Positions 25,890-38,199 of a stretch of DNA of 64,000 bases are shown here, one piece after another. The position numbers were made by a program, and so were the translations under genes. The notes beneath the pieces were generated by a model. The model was not told the DNA's origin and searched no databases. It worked only from the letters and a program-made list of their open reading frames with translations. The stretch's first letter is position 1. Each line of letters begins with the position of its first letter. This DNA is from Cyrtodaria siliqua (Eukaryota > Mollusca > Bivalvia > Adapedonta > Hiatellidae), in assembly GCA_037043455.1 (NCBI GenBank), contig JAWPHD010011447.1, positions 1-64,000 on the forward strand, read 5' to 3'.

Positions 25890-26110
25890 ACATTATTTAC
25901 ACAGAAATTCATTCTGCAAAGTAATATATACCATCCTAGGTTTTACACGAGGGTTATTTTAAGAAATTGTACATCTGGTGTCATTCAAAATGTATTGTGA
26001 ATTCAAATATTAGACATGACCAACACGGTGCTATTGCTATTAGGGTACCATATTTTGATTGATTTGACATTTTTATCATGAATTGAAACTCTTTTCAAAT
26101 TATATTTCCT
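25890..26110. mobile_element. Degenerate inverted family A MITE
   Basis: The reverse complement resembles the interior of the element at 15502: tcatgataaaa then atcaatcaaaatatg, and cctaggat followed by gcagaatgaatttct, in the same order. The terminal repeats are not preserved. Confidence 0.6.
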
Positions 26111-26257
26111 TCTTGAATAAAAGCCTGATTTAATCCTGTTAATCTATCAATTTTACTGTGTAATGGCGTTGATATTGTTTAGGCGAAATGTTTCAGTTAT
26201 AGTTGCGTATATTTGTATTTTTTTTTTTTTGTGCCAATTAAATAATATTGTGCTAAA

Positions 26258-26563
26258 AGGGACACACGCCAATCTGGATTTTTTTAAAACTCACGGCGTC
26301 CCGCTTGTTTTTCCGGATAACTTACACTTGTTCAATCATTAATATTAATTATGAGAATAGTAATAAGCAAATTGTATGTGCATGCTATTTAATTTAATTA
26401 TTATTGCACCAATTATATATTAAAACTTAAAGTAAAATATGACGAAAAGGTGAATACTTAAATTTTTATTTATTTAAATGTGAACAGGTTTAAAGTAGAC
26501 ATGATCCTGGATATATAAGTCAAGACACCCATTCCAATCACTTCAAGATTGCCGTGTGTCCCT
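26258..26563. mobile_element. Complete family B MITE
   Basis: A 306-bp copy with inverted ends (agggacacacgccaatct / cttcaagattgccgtgtgt, then ccct). The right flank is TTAA (26564-26567); the left flank (ctaaa) has lost it. Internal blocks (acggcgtccc; gttcaatcattaatattaat) match the copy at 15853. Confidence 0.82.
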
Positions 26564-27043
26564 TTAAGGCAAAGACATGTTATAATAAAATAACTTTGAC
26601 CTTCCTTGATTAGTATCGCAAGGCGAATGGCTTTATGTAAATAAAAACATACTGGTGTAGTCATCTTTACGCTACCAACTATGATCTTGACACTATTGTG
26701 TCATTCAAAATTGTTTTATTTGAACTTGTTATTAGTATGGGATTATCGATTGACGCATGCTTTTGAAGGTGAATCAAGAAATACAGCTTTTTGTCTGATC
26801 TTGTATATTAAACTAGGTGACACGTATTTATAATTATATATTGTTCTATTTAAGCTAGTATACACGAGTTTTTCCTTTGTATTTTATAGAACTATATATA
26901 AATACGAGGGCCGTTCAAGTAGTATGTGGACATGCTTAATAGTTAATGGTTAATTATTGATAGTTACATAAAATATGAATGAAATGTATTAACACCCATA
27001 ATATTGTGTGTATATGTCATCTGATGGTGTTTTTTTGTTTTTT

Positions 27044-27237
27044 TTAGTAACAAAAACCCCTGTATCGGTCTATCCTCCGAGCACGTAAAAGAACCATAGG
27101 AATCTATTCGATAATAAGAGTAGGGCAGGTTCCCGGATTCCTATGTATCTTTCCCCTCTCTCTGGGGCGGCTCTAAATAACCTATACTGTGTTGATGAGC
27201 CGTTAAACAACATTCAATTCAATTAGTAACAAAAACC
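27044..27237 (+). repeat. 15-bp target-site duplication around the SINE
   Basis: ttagtaacaaaaacc is present at 27044-27058 and again, perfectly, at 27223-27237, bracketing the SINE fragment. Confidence 0.92.
27059..27222 (+). mobile_element. 5'-truncated SINE with perfect target duplication
   Basis: A body-plus-tail copy of the SINE at 3153, starting at tgtatcggtctatcctccga and ending in attcaatt. The tRNA head is absent, yet the 15-bp flanking duplication is perfect. It therefore inserted already truncated and recently, as expected of target-primed reverse transcription that stopped early. Confidence 0.9.
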
Positions 27238-27384
27238 GGGAAAATATTTACGAGTCATTTCTAAGTGAATTTATTTCAAGTTAATTTAAGCCCTTGACTG
27301 TAATTGACAGGACAGCACATTTTACTAAGAAATAAGGTTTGCTTTTAGCCCTAACTATGTGGCGCCGTATTACTCGTTAATCCC

Positions 27385-28870
27385 ATTTTGTGATATCACC
27401 TATTTGAATCGGTAATATCACTGATTCGAATAGGTGATATCACCGATTATTTCTGAATGCGTGATTACACCTATTGAAATGGTGGTATCATCTATTCGAA
27501 TCAGTGATATCACTCATTCGAATCACTTATTCAAAACGAATGAGTGATATCACCCATTCATTAGGTGGTATCACCCTTTTGTTTTGAATCCGTGATATCA
27601 ACTATTCGAATGAGTAATATCACTGATTCGAATAATTGATATCACGGATTCGAATAGTTGATATCACTCATTTACATTTATAATCGATAATATCACCTAT
27701 TCGAATAATTAATATCAAATAGGTGATATAACTGAATTGTATTAAAAGCAATATTGCGATTCATGCTGTATGCGCGATATCAGCTATTAAATGGGTGATA
27801 TCATCTTTTCGAATCATTGATATCATTCATTCGAATCAGTGATATCACTGATTGAAAATGAATAAGTGATCACTCATTCAATAGGTGATATCATCCTTTC
27901 GGTTTGAATCAGTTATATCACCTATTAGAATTAGTGATATCACACATTCAAATAGGTGATATCACCTATTAAATAGCTGATTTCACACTGATTTCACTCA
28001 GTGATATCACCTGTTCAAATGAGTGATATCACCGTTTCGAATGGGTGATATCACTGATTCGAACAAGTGATATCATTGAATCAAATAGGTGATATCACTC
28101 ATTTAAATTTGAATCAGTGATATCACCTATTCTAATGAGTGATGACACTCATTCAAATAGGTGATATCACTGAATTGTTTTAAAAAGCAATACTAGGTGA
28201 TATCACCCATTAAATAGCTGATTTCACACTGATTTCACTCAGTGATATCACCTGTTCAAATGAGTGATATCACCGTTTCGAATGGGTGATATCACTGATT
28301 CGAATAAGTGATATCATTGAATCAAATAGGTGATATCACTCATTTAAATTTGAATCAGTGATATCACCTATTCTAATGAGTGATGACACTCATAGAAATA
28401 GGTGATATCACTGAATTGTTTTAAAAAGCAATACGGCGCATATTATGAGGCGCCGTACAACATTTTAATACCATTTGAGGATATCACTTTTTCGAATCGT
28501 TGATATCACTGATTGCAGAAGGTGATATCACGCATTCAGATAGGTAATATCATCGGTTTATTCTGAATGCGCGATATCACCTATTGAATGGGTGATATCA
28601 TCTATTCGAATCTTTGATTTCATTAATTCGAATCAGGGATATCACTTATTCAAAATGAATGAATGATATTCATTAATTCAATAGGTGATATCTTCCTTTC
28701 TGTTTGAATCTGTTATATCACCTATTAGAATTTGTGATATCACTCATTCCAATAGGTGATATCACCCATTAAATAGGTGATTTCACATTTTCGTTTTAAA
28801 TCAGTGATATCACATATTTGAATAAGTGATATCAATGATTCGAATGGTTAATATCACTGATTCGAACAGC
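27385..28870. repeat. Satellite of alternating palindromes
   Basis: About 1.5 kb in which the 10-bp palindrome GTGATATCAC recurs every 20 bp or so, alternating with short spacers of the type tattcgaat that often contain a second palindrome, ATTCGAAT. A larger unit of about 235 bp is duplicated in tandem (27960-28190 and 28195-28430, nearly identical). The phrase ggcgccgta occurs at 27362 and 28452, near the two ends of a sub-block. No coding potential. Confidence 0.92.
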
Positions 28871-28899
28871 TTTTAAAAAAAATCTGAACACAGATTTGT

Positions 28900-31800
28900 T
28901 TAGGTGGAAAACTGACTAGTAAAAATATTTGAATACACTTTTATTATCAAACTTTTGTTAACGATTTGTAGAAAAAATAATCTAAACAGAATTTTGTTAA
29001 CGATTTAAAAAAAAAACTTAACACAATTTTATTAACGATTTTAAAAAGGAATCTTAACATAATTTTGTTAACGATTTTAAAAATGAATCTTAACGGAATT
29101 TTGTAAACGATTTTAAAAATGAATCTTAACAGAATTTTGTTAAGGTGGAAGACAGCCTAGTTAAGATATTTGAATACATTCTTACAAACAAAACTTTGTT
29201 AACGATTTGTAGAAAAAATTGACTTAACAGAATTTTGTTAACGGTTTGTAGAAAAAATTGTCTTAACAAAATTTTGTTAACGATTTGTAGAAAAAATCGT
29301 CTTAACAAAATTTTGTTAACGGTTTGTAGAAAATATTGTCTTAACAAAATTTTGTTAACGATTTGTAGAAAAAATTGTCTTAACAAAATTTTGTTAACGG
29401 TTTGTAGAAAAAATTGTCTTAACAAAATTTTGTTAACGATTTGTAGAAAAAATTGTCTTAACAAAATGTTGTTCACGGTTTGTAGAAAAAATTGTCTTAA
29501 CAAAATTTTGTTAACGATTTGTAGAAAAAATTGTCTTAACAAAATCTTGTTAACGATTTGTAGAAAAAATTGTCTTAACAAAATTTTGTTAACGGTTTGC
29601 AGAAAAAATTGTCTTAACAAAATTTTGTTAACGATTTGTAGAAAAAATTGTCTTAACAAAATTTTGTTAACGATTTGTATAAAAAATTGTCTTAACAAAA
29701 TTTTGTTAACGATTTGCAGAAAAAATTGTTTTTACAAAATTTTGTTAACGATTTGTAGAAAAAATTGTCAACAAAATTTTGTTAACGGTTTGCAGAAAAA
29801 ATTGTCTTAACAAAATTGTGTTAACGGTTTGTAGAAAAAATTGTCTTAACAAAATTTTGTTAACGATTTGTAGAAAAAATTGTCTTAACAAAATTTTGTT
29901 AACGATTTTCAGAAAAAATTGTTTTAACAAAATTTTGTTAACGGTTTGCAGAAAAAATTGTCTTAACAAAATTTTGTTAACGATTTGCAGAAAAAACTGT
30001 CTTAACAAAATTTTGTTAACGATTTGTAGAAAAAATTGTCTGTAGAAAAAATTGTCTTAACAAAATTTTGTTAACGATTTGCAGAAAAAATTGTTTTAAC
30101 AACATTTTGTTAACGGTTTGTAGAAAAAAATTGCCTTAACAAAATTTTGTTAACGATTTGTAGAAAAAATTGTCTTAACAAAATTTTGTTAACGATTTGC
30201 AGAAAAAATTGTTTTAACAAAATTTTGTTAACGGTTTGCAGAAAAAATTGTCTTAACAAAATTTTGTTAACGATTTGTAGAAAAAATTGTCTTAAACAAA
30301 ATTTTGTTAACGATTTGTAGAAACATTTGTCTTAACAAAATTTTGTTAACGATTTGCAGAAAAAATTGTCTGAACAAAATTTTGTTAACGGTTTGCAGAA
30401 AAAATTGTCTTAACAAAATTTTGTTAACGGTTTGTAGAAAAAATTGTCTTAACAAAATTTTGTTAACGGTTTTACAAATCTTAACATAATTTTGATAAGG
30501 TGGAAGACTGCCTAGTAAAGATATTTGAATACATTCTTATTAACAGAATTTTGTTAACGATTTTAAAAATGAATCTTAACAGAATTTTGTTAAGATGGAA
30601 GACTGCCTAGTAAAGATATTTGAATACATTCTTACAAACAAAATTTTGTTAACGATTTGTAGAAAAATTTGTCTTAACAAAATTTTGTTAACGATTTTAA
30701 AAATGAATCTTAACAGAATTTTGTTAAGGTGGAAGACTGCCTAGTAAATATATTTGAATACATTCTTACAAACAAAATTTTGTTAACGATTCGTAGAAAA
30801 AATTGTCTTAACAGAATTTTGTTAACGATTTTAAAAATAAATCTTAACAGAATTTTGTTAAGGTGGAAGACTGCCTGGTAAAGATATTTGAATGCATTCT
30901 TACAAACAAAATTTTGTTACCGATTTGTAGAAAAAATTGTCTTAACAAAATTTTTTTAACGATTTGTAGAAAAAATTGTCTTAACAAAATTTTGTTAACG
31001 ATTTGTAGAAAAATGTGTCTTAACAAAATTTTGTTAACGATTTGCAGAAAAAATTGTTTTAACAAAATTTTGTTAACGGTTTGCAGAAAAAATTGTCTGA
31101 ACAAAATTTTGTTAACGATTTGTAGAAAAATTTGTCTTAACAAAATTTTGTTAACGATTTGCAGAAAAAATGTTATTAACAAAATTTTGTTAATGGTTTG
31201 CAGAAAAAATTGTCTTAACAAAATTGTGTTAACGGTTTGTAGAAAAAATTGTCTTAACAACATTTTGTTAACGGTTTTACAAATCTTAACATAATTTTGT
31301 TAAGGTGGAAGACTGCCTAGTAAAGATATTTGAATACATTCTTATTAACAGAATTTTGTTAACGATTTTAAAATTGAATCTTAACAGAATTTTGTTAAGG
31401 TGGAATACTGCCTAGTAAAGATATTTGAATACATTCTTACAAACAAAATTTTGTTAACAACTGGTAGCAAAAGTTGTCTTAACAAAATTTTGTTAACGAT
31501 TTGTAGAAAAAATTGTCTTCATAAATTTTTTTTAACGGTTTTACAAATCTTAACAGAATTTTGTTAAGGTGGAAGACTGCATAGTAAAGATATTTGAATA
31601 CATTCTTACAAACAAAATTTTGTTAACGATTTGTAGAAAAAATTGTCTTAACAAAATTTTGTTAACGATTTTAAAAATGAATCTTAACAGAATTTTGTTA
31701 AGGTGGAAGACTGCCTAGTAAATATATTTGAATACATTCTTACAAACAAAATTTTGTTAACGATTCGTAGAAAAAATTGTCTTAACAGAATTTTGTTAAC

Positions 31801-33125
31801 GATTTTAAAAATGAATCTTAACAGAATTTTGTTAAGGTGGAAGACTGCCTGGTAAAGATATTTGAATGCATTCTTACAAACAAAATTTTGTTACCTATTT
31901 GTAGAAAAAATTGTCTTAACAACATTTTGTTAACGATTTGTAGAAAAAATTGTCTTAACAAAATTTTGTTAACGATTTGTAGAAAAATGTGTCTTAACAA
32001 AATTTTGTTAACGATTTGCAGAAAAAATTGTTTTAACAAAATTTTGTTAACGGTTTGCAGAAAAAATTGTCTTAACAAAATTTTGTTAACGATTTGTAGA
32101 AAAAATTGTCTTAACAAAATTTTGTTAACGATTTGTAGAAAAATTTGTCTTAACAAAATTTTGTTAACGATTTGCAGAAAAAATTGTTTTAACGAAATTT
32201 TGTTAACGGTTTGCAGAAAAAATTGTCTGAACAAAATTTTGTTAACGGTTTGTAGAAAAAATTGTCTTAACAAAATTTTGTTAACGGTTTAACAAATCTT
32301 AACATAATTTTGTTAAGGTGGAAGACTGCCTAGTAAAGATATTTGAATACATTCTTATTAACAGAATTTTGTTAACGATTTTAAAAATGAATCTTAACAG
32401 AATTTTGTTAAGGTGGAAGACTGCCTAGTAAAGATATTTGAATACATTCTTACAAACAAAATTTTGTTAACAACTGGTAGCAAAAGTTGTCTTAACAAAA
32501 TTTTGTTAACGATTTGTAGAAAAAATTTTCTTCATAAATTTTTTTTAACGGTTTTACAAATCTTAACAGAATTTTGTTAAGGTGGAAGACTCCCTAGTAA
32601 AGATATTTGAATACATTCTTACAAACAAAATTTTGTTAACGATTTGTTGAACAAATTGTCTTAACAGAATTTTGTTAACGATTTTAAAAATGAATCTTAA
32701 CAGAATTTTGTTAAGATGGAAGACTGCCTAGTAAAGATATTTGAATACATTCTTACAAACAAAATTTTGTTAACGATTTGTAGAAAAATTTGTCTTAACA
32801 AAATTTTGTTAACGATTTTAAAAATGAATCTTAACAGAATTTTGTTAAGGTGGAAGACTGCCTAGTAAATATATTTGAATACATTCTTACAAACAAAATT
32901 TTGTTAACGATTCGTAGAAAAAATTGTCCTAACAGAATTTTGTTAAGGTGGAAGACTGCCTGGTAAAGATATTTGAATGCATTCTTACAAACAAAATTTT
33001 GTTACCGATTTGTAGAAAAAGTTGTCTTAACAAAATTTTGTTAACGATTTGTAGAAAAATTGTCTTAACAGAATTTTGTTAACGGTTTTACAAATCTTAA
33101 CAGAATTTTGTTAAGGTGAAAGACT
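28900..33125. repeat. 39-bp satellite with higher-order structure
   Basis: About 4.2 kb of a 39-bp monomer. Each monomer contains the perfect 18-bp palindrome TTAACAAAATTTTGTTAA followed by cgatttgtagaaaaaattg. Because 39 is a multiple of three and the unit lacks stops in several frames, long repeat ORFs appear on both strands (13-residue periodicity); these are artefacts. From 30.5 kb a second module (aaggtggaagactgcc, then tatttgaatacattcttac) alternates with monomer runs. The variant tgcctggtaaag occurs at 30871, 31846 and 32957, showing a higher-order period near 1 kb. Confidence 0.95.
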
Positions 33126-33300
33126 GCCTAGTATGGTGTAAGGTCATAATAAAAAAACGAAAAAGGCAAGAACTTGACAGTATGGAAACAGTCAAATGCA
33201 AATGGAACGTGTTGATTTTATTACTTCTGACGTGTGATGATTTTGTTTGCATCTCGAATGTCCACAAATAAAATACCCCCACAATAGTGATTTAGTTATT
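33126..33300. other. Transition from satellite to LINE
   Basis: A short interval without recognisable features between the last satellite module and the LINE C-terminus. Confidence 0.5.
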
Positions 33301-35797
33301 TCATTTAAATATCCTTCCAATCACCGTGATTATCCGGATTAGTAAGTATTTTGACCCATTCTGCTTTTCAATTAGTGGAATTAATAAATAATTCCAAATC
33401 TATCATTTGCAGACCACCATTTTTATAGTCTTGTTTAATCTTTTTCCTATTGATTTTGTCTGGTTTACCCTCCCACAAATATTCATACATTTTATGTTTT
33501 ATTCGATTCAAGGATTCTGTTGATGGAGTCTCCAAAACGGTTAGCGGGTATATCAGTTTTGGAAAAGCAAGCGTTTTTATTACCGTTATCTTTCGTAGAA
33601 TAGATAAACTGTGTTTTTTCCATCGATCTAAGCATGTTATAAATTGATCTTTTTTTGGATAAAGTTATATTCTTCACATTTTCCCTTTTCATTTGCAAAA
33701 ACGATTCCCAGTGCTGTTGCTTTGTCTTTAGTCCATACACATTGTTTTTCTTCACAGTATTTTTCATTTGAATCTTTTAATGAACCGACACGTAGTATTA
33801 TTGATTGTTTTATGTTTAATTTTAATCCAGACTCTTCGCTAAACTTATCGTTTAGGTTGACTAATGATTCAAAGTTGTTTTTTTACCCATCTAGAATAAA
33901 CGTATCATCGTCTGCGAATGCTGCGTTTTTATTGGATTATTATTAATTTTGATTCCTATAATATCCTTGTTTCCGTGTGGCATTGTATAGTAGTTCAATT
34001 GCTATTATAAAAAGATATGGCGACAGTGTGCATCCGTGCCTAACTCCTCTATCTATTTTAAAAAGTCCGACATGTATCCATCATTTACAACACAACTTTG
34101 GGCATCATTATAAAACAGTTTTATCCAATTGATGAAAGAAGGTCCAAAGTTGAAATAGTTTAAACATTTTATAATAAATTAATTGTCGATGCTATCAAAG
34201 GCTTTCTCGAAGTCCGAAAAAAAATTAATCCTGAAAAGTCTTCGTCATTCAAATAATCAATAACCTCAAATATAGTTCTTATGTTTTCTTCAATGTATCT
34301 ACCTTTCAAAAATCCTGTTTGGCTATTGTCTATGAGTGTAAATAAAAACTTTTTCATGCGGTCTGCAATGCATTTAGTAGCAATTGTATAGTCCACGTTT
34401 AATAAACGTATACGTCTCCAGTTTCTCAATGGAGTTAAGTTGTTGCCTTTTTAGGTAATAACTTGGTAACGCCTTGCTTTTGCATAGCATAGCTGTTAAA
34501 TGTTCATTTTCATATGAATAATTAATTGAATTAATATAATACTGTTTAATGTCATTCCAAAATGTTTTATAAAACACCGGACTTTTGTTGTTTTTCATAT
34601 CTTTTAGAGCATTATAACATTCTAGTTCTCTTAAATTTTCTTCACACAGTTCAAGCTGTTCTTGATTTAATGAAGATTCATTTTCGACGGGGAAAAAAAA
34701 TCCGTATTTGTTATTTTCGTATTGACTTTACTATATAAGTGTTCATAATATCGTTTTGTTTCTGTCATGATACTATTAGAGTCCGTAATCTCTATATTGT
34801 AATTTACTAATCTTCTTATTGATTTTCGTTCTGATTTTTTCTTTCTATATTTGCGAAATATGTTGTGTTTTTTTCTGCTCCTTCGACCCATTCTGTTTTT
34901 TCTCTAATAATGATACCATTGGTATTTTTTCTATAATATTCGCTAAAATAGTTTTCTTTTCTAAAATAGTTTTAATCGCATTTTCGTTATGAGGGTTTGA
35001 TGATAGATATAATTCTAAATTGTCAGTTTCAACTTTTAGTTTAACTTCTTCTTTCAATACTTTCTTTTTCTTGAGCGATGTTTATAGAATTGTCTCATTG
35101 CGGATTACGCCTTTAACTATTTCCCAAAGAGTATTGGGGCTGAAATCTTTATTTATATCGACTATTTCTTGTATAGTTTGTTTTATTTTAATTTGGCATT
35201 CTTTTTCTAAAATTACACTATTGTTCAATTTAAAATAACCAGGTCCGCGCGGTGTTGTGTCCGAAACCCGCAACACCCAATTCTATTGGTCAAAGGTCAA
35301 GGTCATACTAAAGGGGTCAAAGCCCTTATATACACTGCGATAGTAGTACTTTGTGTCCAGTCCACAGCTTAGGCCAGAGAAAAATTAGAGTCTCACCTCC
35401 CAAAATTGTATTGGCATCTCGGAAATAAAATCATGAACGGTCTTGTAAAAGGTCGTAAAATGAGGCTTTTTTGCCTGTATATTTGAGCCTTCGTCCGATC
35501 GAAAAATAAAAAATGCCCACCCGCCACATGTTTTTCAAAATCCAGATGAGACTCTAAAAAAATATTTTCTCTTGCCTTAGTCATCCATTGAGGGTTTTTA
35601 AATAATTCCGCACACATGTACCTCATAACCAGACGATTGTCCCAGGTAAATTCAGGCCTCTTGTGCAATTATGGTCAAGGTCACAGTAAGGGCACAAAGT
35701 CCCTATAAAGTATACAGTATCATTGGATTACTTCGTGTTCAGTCCATATCTTTGTTATCTAATGAGGAATTCTGGAATTATTTCAATCAAATATTAC

Positions 35798-35950
35798 GCC
35801 GGCTAGCTCAGTTGGTAGAGCACTGGATTCTCAATCCGGGTGTGGCGGATTCGATCACCATGCGAGTACTGGTAAGAAATCCAGGAAACCGGATACCGCC
35901 GTATATAACTGAATCAAAGTGCTGAAAGCACTTATGGAATCGGGGCGTTG
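35798..35950 (+). mobile_element. tRNA-like SINE head
   Basis: Begins gccggctagctcagttgg (A box) and has a B-box-like ggattcgatcacc. The anticodon-arm region could be read with a CTC anticodon loop, but the 3' acceptor strand does not pair with the 5' end. It is therefore a tRNA-derived SINE or tRNA pseudogene, not a functional tRNA. It differs in sequence from the SINEs at 3153 and 4950. Confidence 0.6.
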
Positions 35951-36360
35951 GAAATTGAACAGTTCTAAACTGCAAAGTGTGTACTTTACACCTAATTTCT
36001 ATAATTACACCGGTAGTTTGTTATTAGCATAATTGCCGGTGATAAATTGTCGGTCCATTTTGTGTGTTTCCGTTAGTGCTTACAAATGAACGTTCCATTT
36101 CATGCAAGATCCTCCTGGAAAACAAGGAACAACAAAACGAGAAGGTTGTTTTTGAACGAAAACAGATGGCTCCCCATATGGTATTGTCACAATTTGTACT
36201 GAGATAGCTAGATTATAAAGTCGTATGAACTTTGAATCCTATTTGTGACCTTGACATTGAGCATATCATGTCTGAAACTAAACTACATTGTAATTACATC
36301 ATCTCTATATCTTGAACATTTCTTCTATGCTATATGTCAACAGTCGTATATGGTGAAATG

Positions 36361-36705
36361 ACCTTTGACATCTGAGTGTGACCTTGAATCAGGCCGGCAG
36401 AAATACGCGCTCTGCACATTGTCTCGATAAGGTCAACATTCTTTCCAAATTATTTCAAATTCTCCCAAGCGGTTTAAGAGATACAGAGCGGACACATACT
36501 TTAGTCATACTATAGTCAATGACATTTGACCTCTAAATGTGACCTTGATCTGCACCAGAATCAGCCCATATACGCGCTCTGTACATCGTATCAATAAGGT
36601 CAACATCCATGCCAAGTTATTTCAAAATCCCTCAAGGGGTTCAAGAGATACGGAGCGGACACGAAATATAGTCACACTATATTCATATAACCTTTGACCT
36701 CTAAG
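36361..36705 (+). repeat. Two tandem ~175-bp units
   Basis: Units 36361-36535 and 36536-36705 share tgaccttga, tacgcgctctg, aataaggtcaacat, tatttcaaa and gagatac-gagcggaca in the same order. Probably part of a longer dispersed repeat. Confidence 0.7.
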
Positions 36706-37390
36706 TGTGACATTGAACCTAAAGCTGGCGACTATATGGTTCGCAATTTCGTTGTTGTTACATTTGCCGGTTTGTTACATTTAGGGTTGCTACAAACATT
36801 ACCATTTTTCTTGTCTAAACTAACATCAATCACAGTATTAAAATCCCCAAAAACAATTAAAGTATCACTATCATTTAAAGTGACAAACTCTCCAATACTT
36901 GACAGAAACTTCATATTATCAGATGTGTTTTTCGGACCATACACATTCAACATAAAAAAGTCTTGTTCATCGATGCTGATCTTTAATGATTGCATCCTAC
37001 CATCTATAATGTTTTTATGTTCTAATATTTTGTATGAAAAATGTGAGTTAACAAGGATGCCCACGCCAATACTATTTCTACTATTTCCACCAAAGAATGC
37101 TTCGTGTCCCATTCTGTTTTCCATCTTCTAAATGTATTTTATTTGCAATGGATTTCTTGTAAAAAAACAAATTGAGTAATTATTTAGCTTTAACCATTCA
37201 AAAATGTGTCGGCGCTTGCGATAATCGCCAAGTCCCTTAACATTAAAGGTACATATTGTAACCGTCATTTATTACTATCATACAATTTATACTATGACAA
37301 GTATGGTTTCAACATCAATACAGTGTATTATCATTGAACAGTACAGTAAAAAGTTAACGCCTAAGTAGTCTATCTCGCAAAATGAGAGTA

Positions 37391-37617
37391 CACTACTCAA
37401 CTTTTTTAATCGGTCACTTTTCAAAGAATTATATATTTTCATTTGAAATTTTAACTGGCGTCGTTTAAAAATATCGCTAGCGATTTATAAAACTTAATCT
37501 GCCTGAATTGGACTAAAACCTTGTTGATAAACTTAATAAAAGATTGGTATGTTTTTCGGTGATTTCCAGTGTTATTTTCAAAACAAGTGGGTGACCGATT
37601 AAAAAAGTTGAGTAGTG
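37391..37617. mobile_element. TA-flanked MITE (mariner-like)
   Basis: Perfect terminal inverted repeats of about 27 bp (cactactcaacttttttaa, then tcggtcac) at 37391-37417 and 37591-37617, flanked by TA on both sides. The 227-bp interior is non-coding. Size, TIRs and TA target fit a Tc1/mariner-type non-autonomous element, which is an inference. Confidence 0.9.
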
Positions 37618-37619
37618 TA

Positions 37620-38195
37620 TATAGAGAGAAGGCAGAGTAAGATATAAGAAGGAGAGACCAAGGGTGGCAGTGTACATTTCAGTATTCTCGTGTTGATGTA
37701 CGATTTGGGCGCCATCTAAGTATTTGATATTATATTATATTTGCATATCAATACATAACACACGTTGAAACAATAATTTCGGATTCAATCTTAAGTACAA
37801 AAAATACTTGTATTTCTGTAATTAATTTACGGTGACGGATATGACGGATATTACATCAACATTTTAATTGCATTCTGTAATGACGTCATTGTAGAAGCAT
37901 TACGAAACCGCATAGAAATTTGCGCGCTTAATGTGAAATAATGGGCATTTGAAATTTGTGAAGTTTGAAAAAAAGCTTAAGTTGGACTGCAGCGCTCTCG
38001 CGTTAATGGGTTACTATGACGAAGTATAAAATGCTTTTATATAATTGTAATTTTAAACTGATATGAACTGTTTTATAATGGATACATTGCTTAATATTGT
38101 CTGTAAATTGTATTGCTAACTATTTAAATTAATAATAAAGATGTTACATCATCAGTCTCATTATGTTTCGATTACCCATCGTATTTTGTTCGAAA
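37620..38195. other. Non-coding interval
   Basis: No gene or repeat recognised. Confidence 0.5.
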
Positions 38196-38199
38196 AAAC

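Larger units (their letters stand above)
35281..36719. mobile_element. Nested insertions inside the LINE
   Basis: About 1.4 kb separates the LINE endonuclease from the rest of the protein. It starts with a block (ggtcaaggtcatactaaag) that recurs in diverged form at 35670 (ggtcaaggtcacagtaag), both followed by a tactttgtgtccagtcca-like phrase. A tRNA-like sequence (35798) and a two-unit repeat (36361-36705) follow. The 91-codon minus-strand frame at 35393-35668 has no recognisable domain. Confidence 0.6.
33305..37270 (-). pseudogene. Decayed L1/Tx1-like LINE ORF2 (split by insertions)
   Basis: Minus strand, N-terminus at the high coordinate. An apurinic endonuclease part (37270-36730) ends in the conserved FGDFN block, with its start in another frame (TFNVKGLGDYRKRRHIFEWL). 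After an interruption (36719-35281), the frame resumes with RGPGYFKLNN, the linker expected after the endonuclease, then a coiled region (35276-34670). The reverse transcriptase follows: LLNVDYTIATKCIADRM and SQTGFLKGRYIEENIR (34430-34170), a GCTLSPYLF block (about 34030) and the catalytic FADD motif (about 33915). The C-terminus reaches about 33310. Many frameshifts and stops make it inactive. The block order supports an L1/Tx1-type element; the clade was not tested. Confidence 0.85.

Noticed and set aside
28900..33125. Long open frames with 13-residue repeats on both strands
   Set aside because: They follow from a stop-free 39-bp satellite monomer and occur on both strands alike; not proteins.
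35393..35668. 91-codon minus-strand ORF inside the LINE
   Set aside because: Lies in a repeat insertion and has no recognisable motif.
35798..35870. Functional tRNA with CTC anticodon
   Set aside because: The 3' acceptor strand does not pair with the 5' end.
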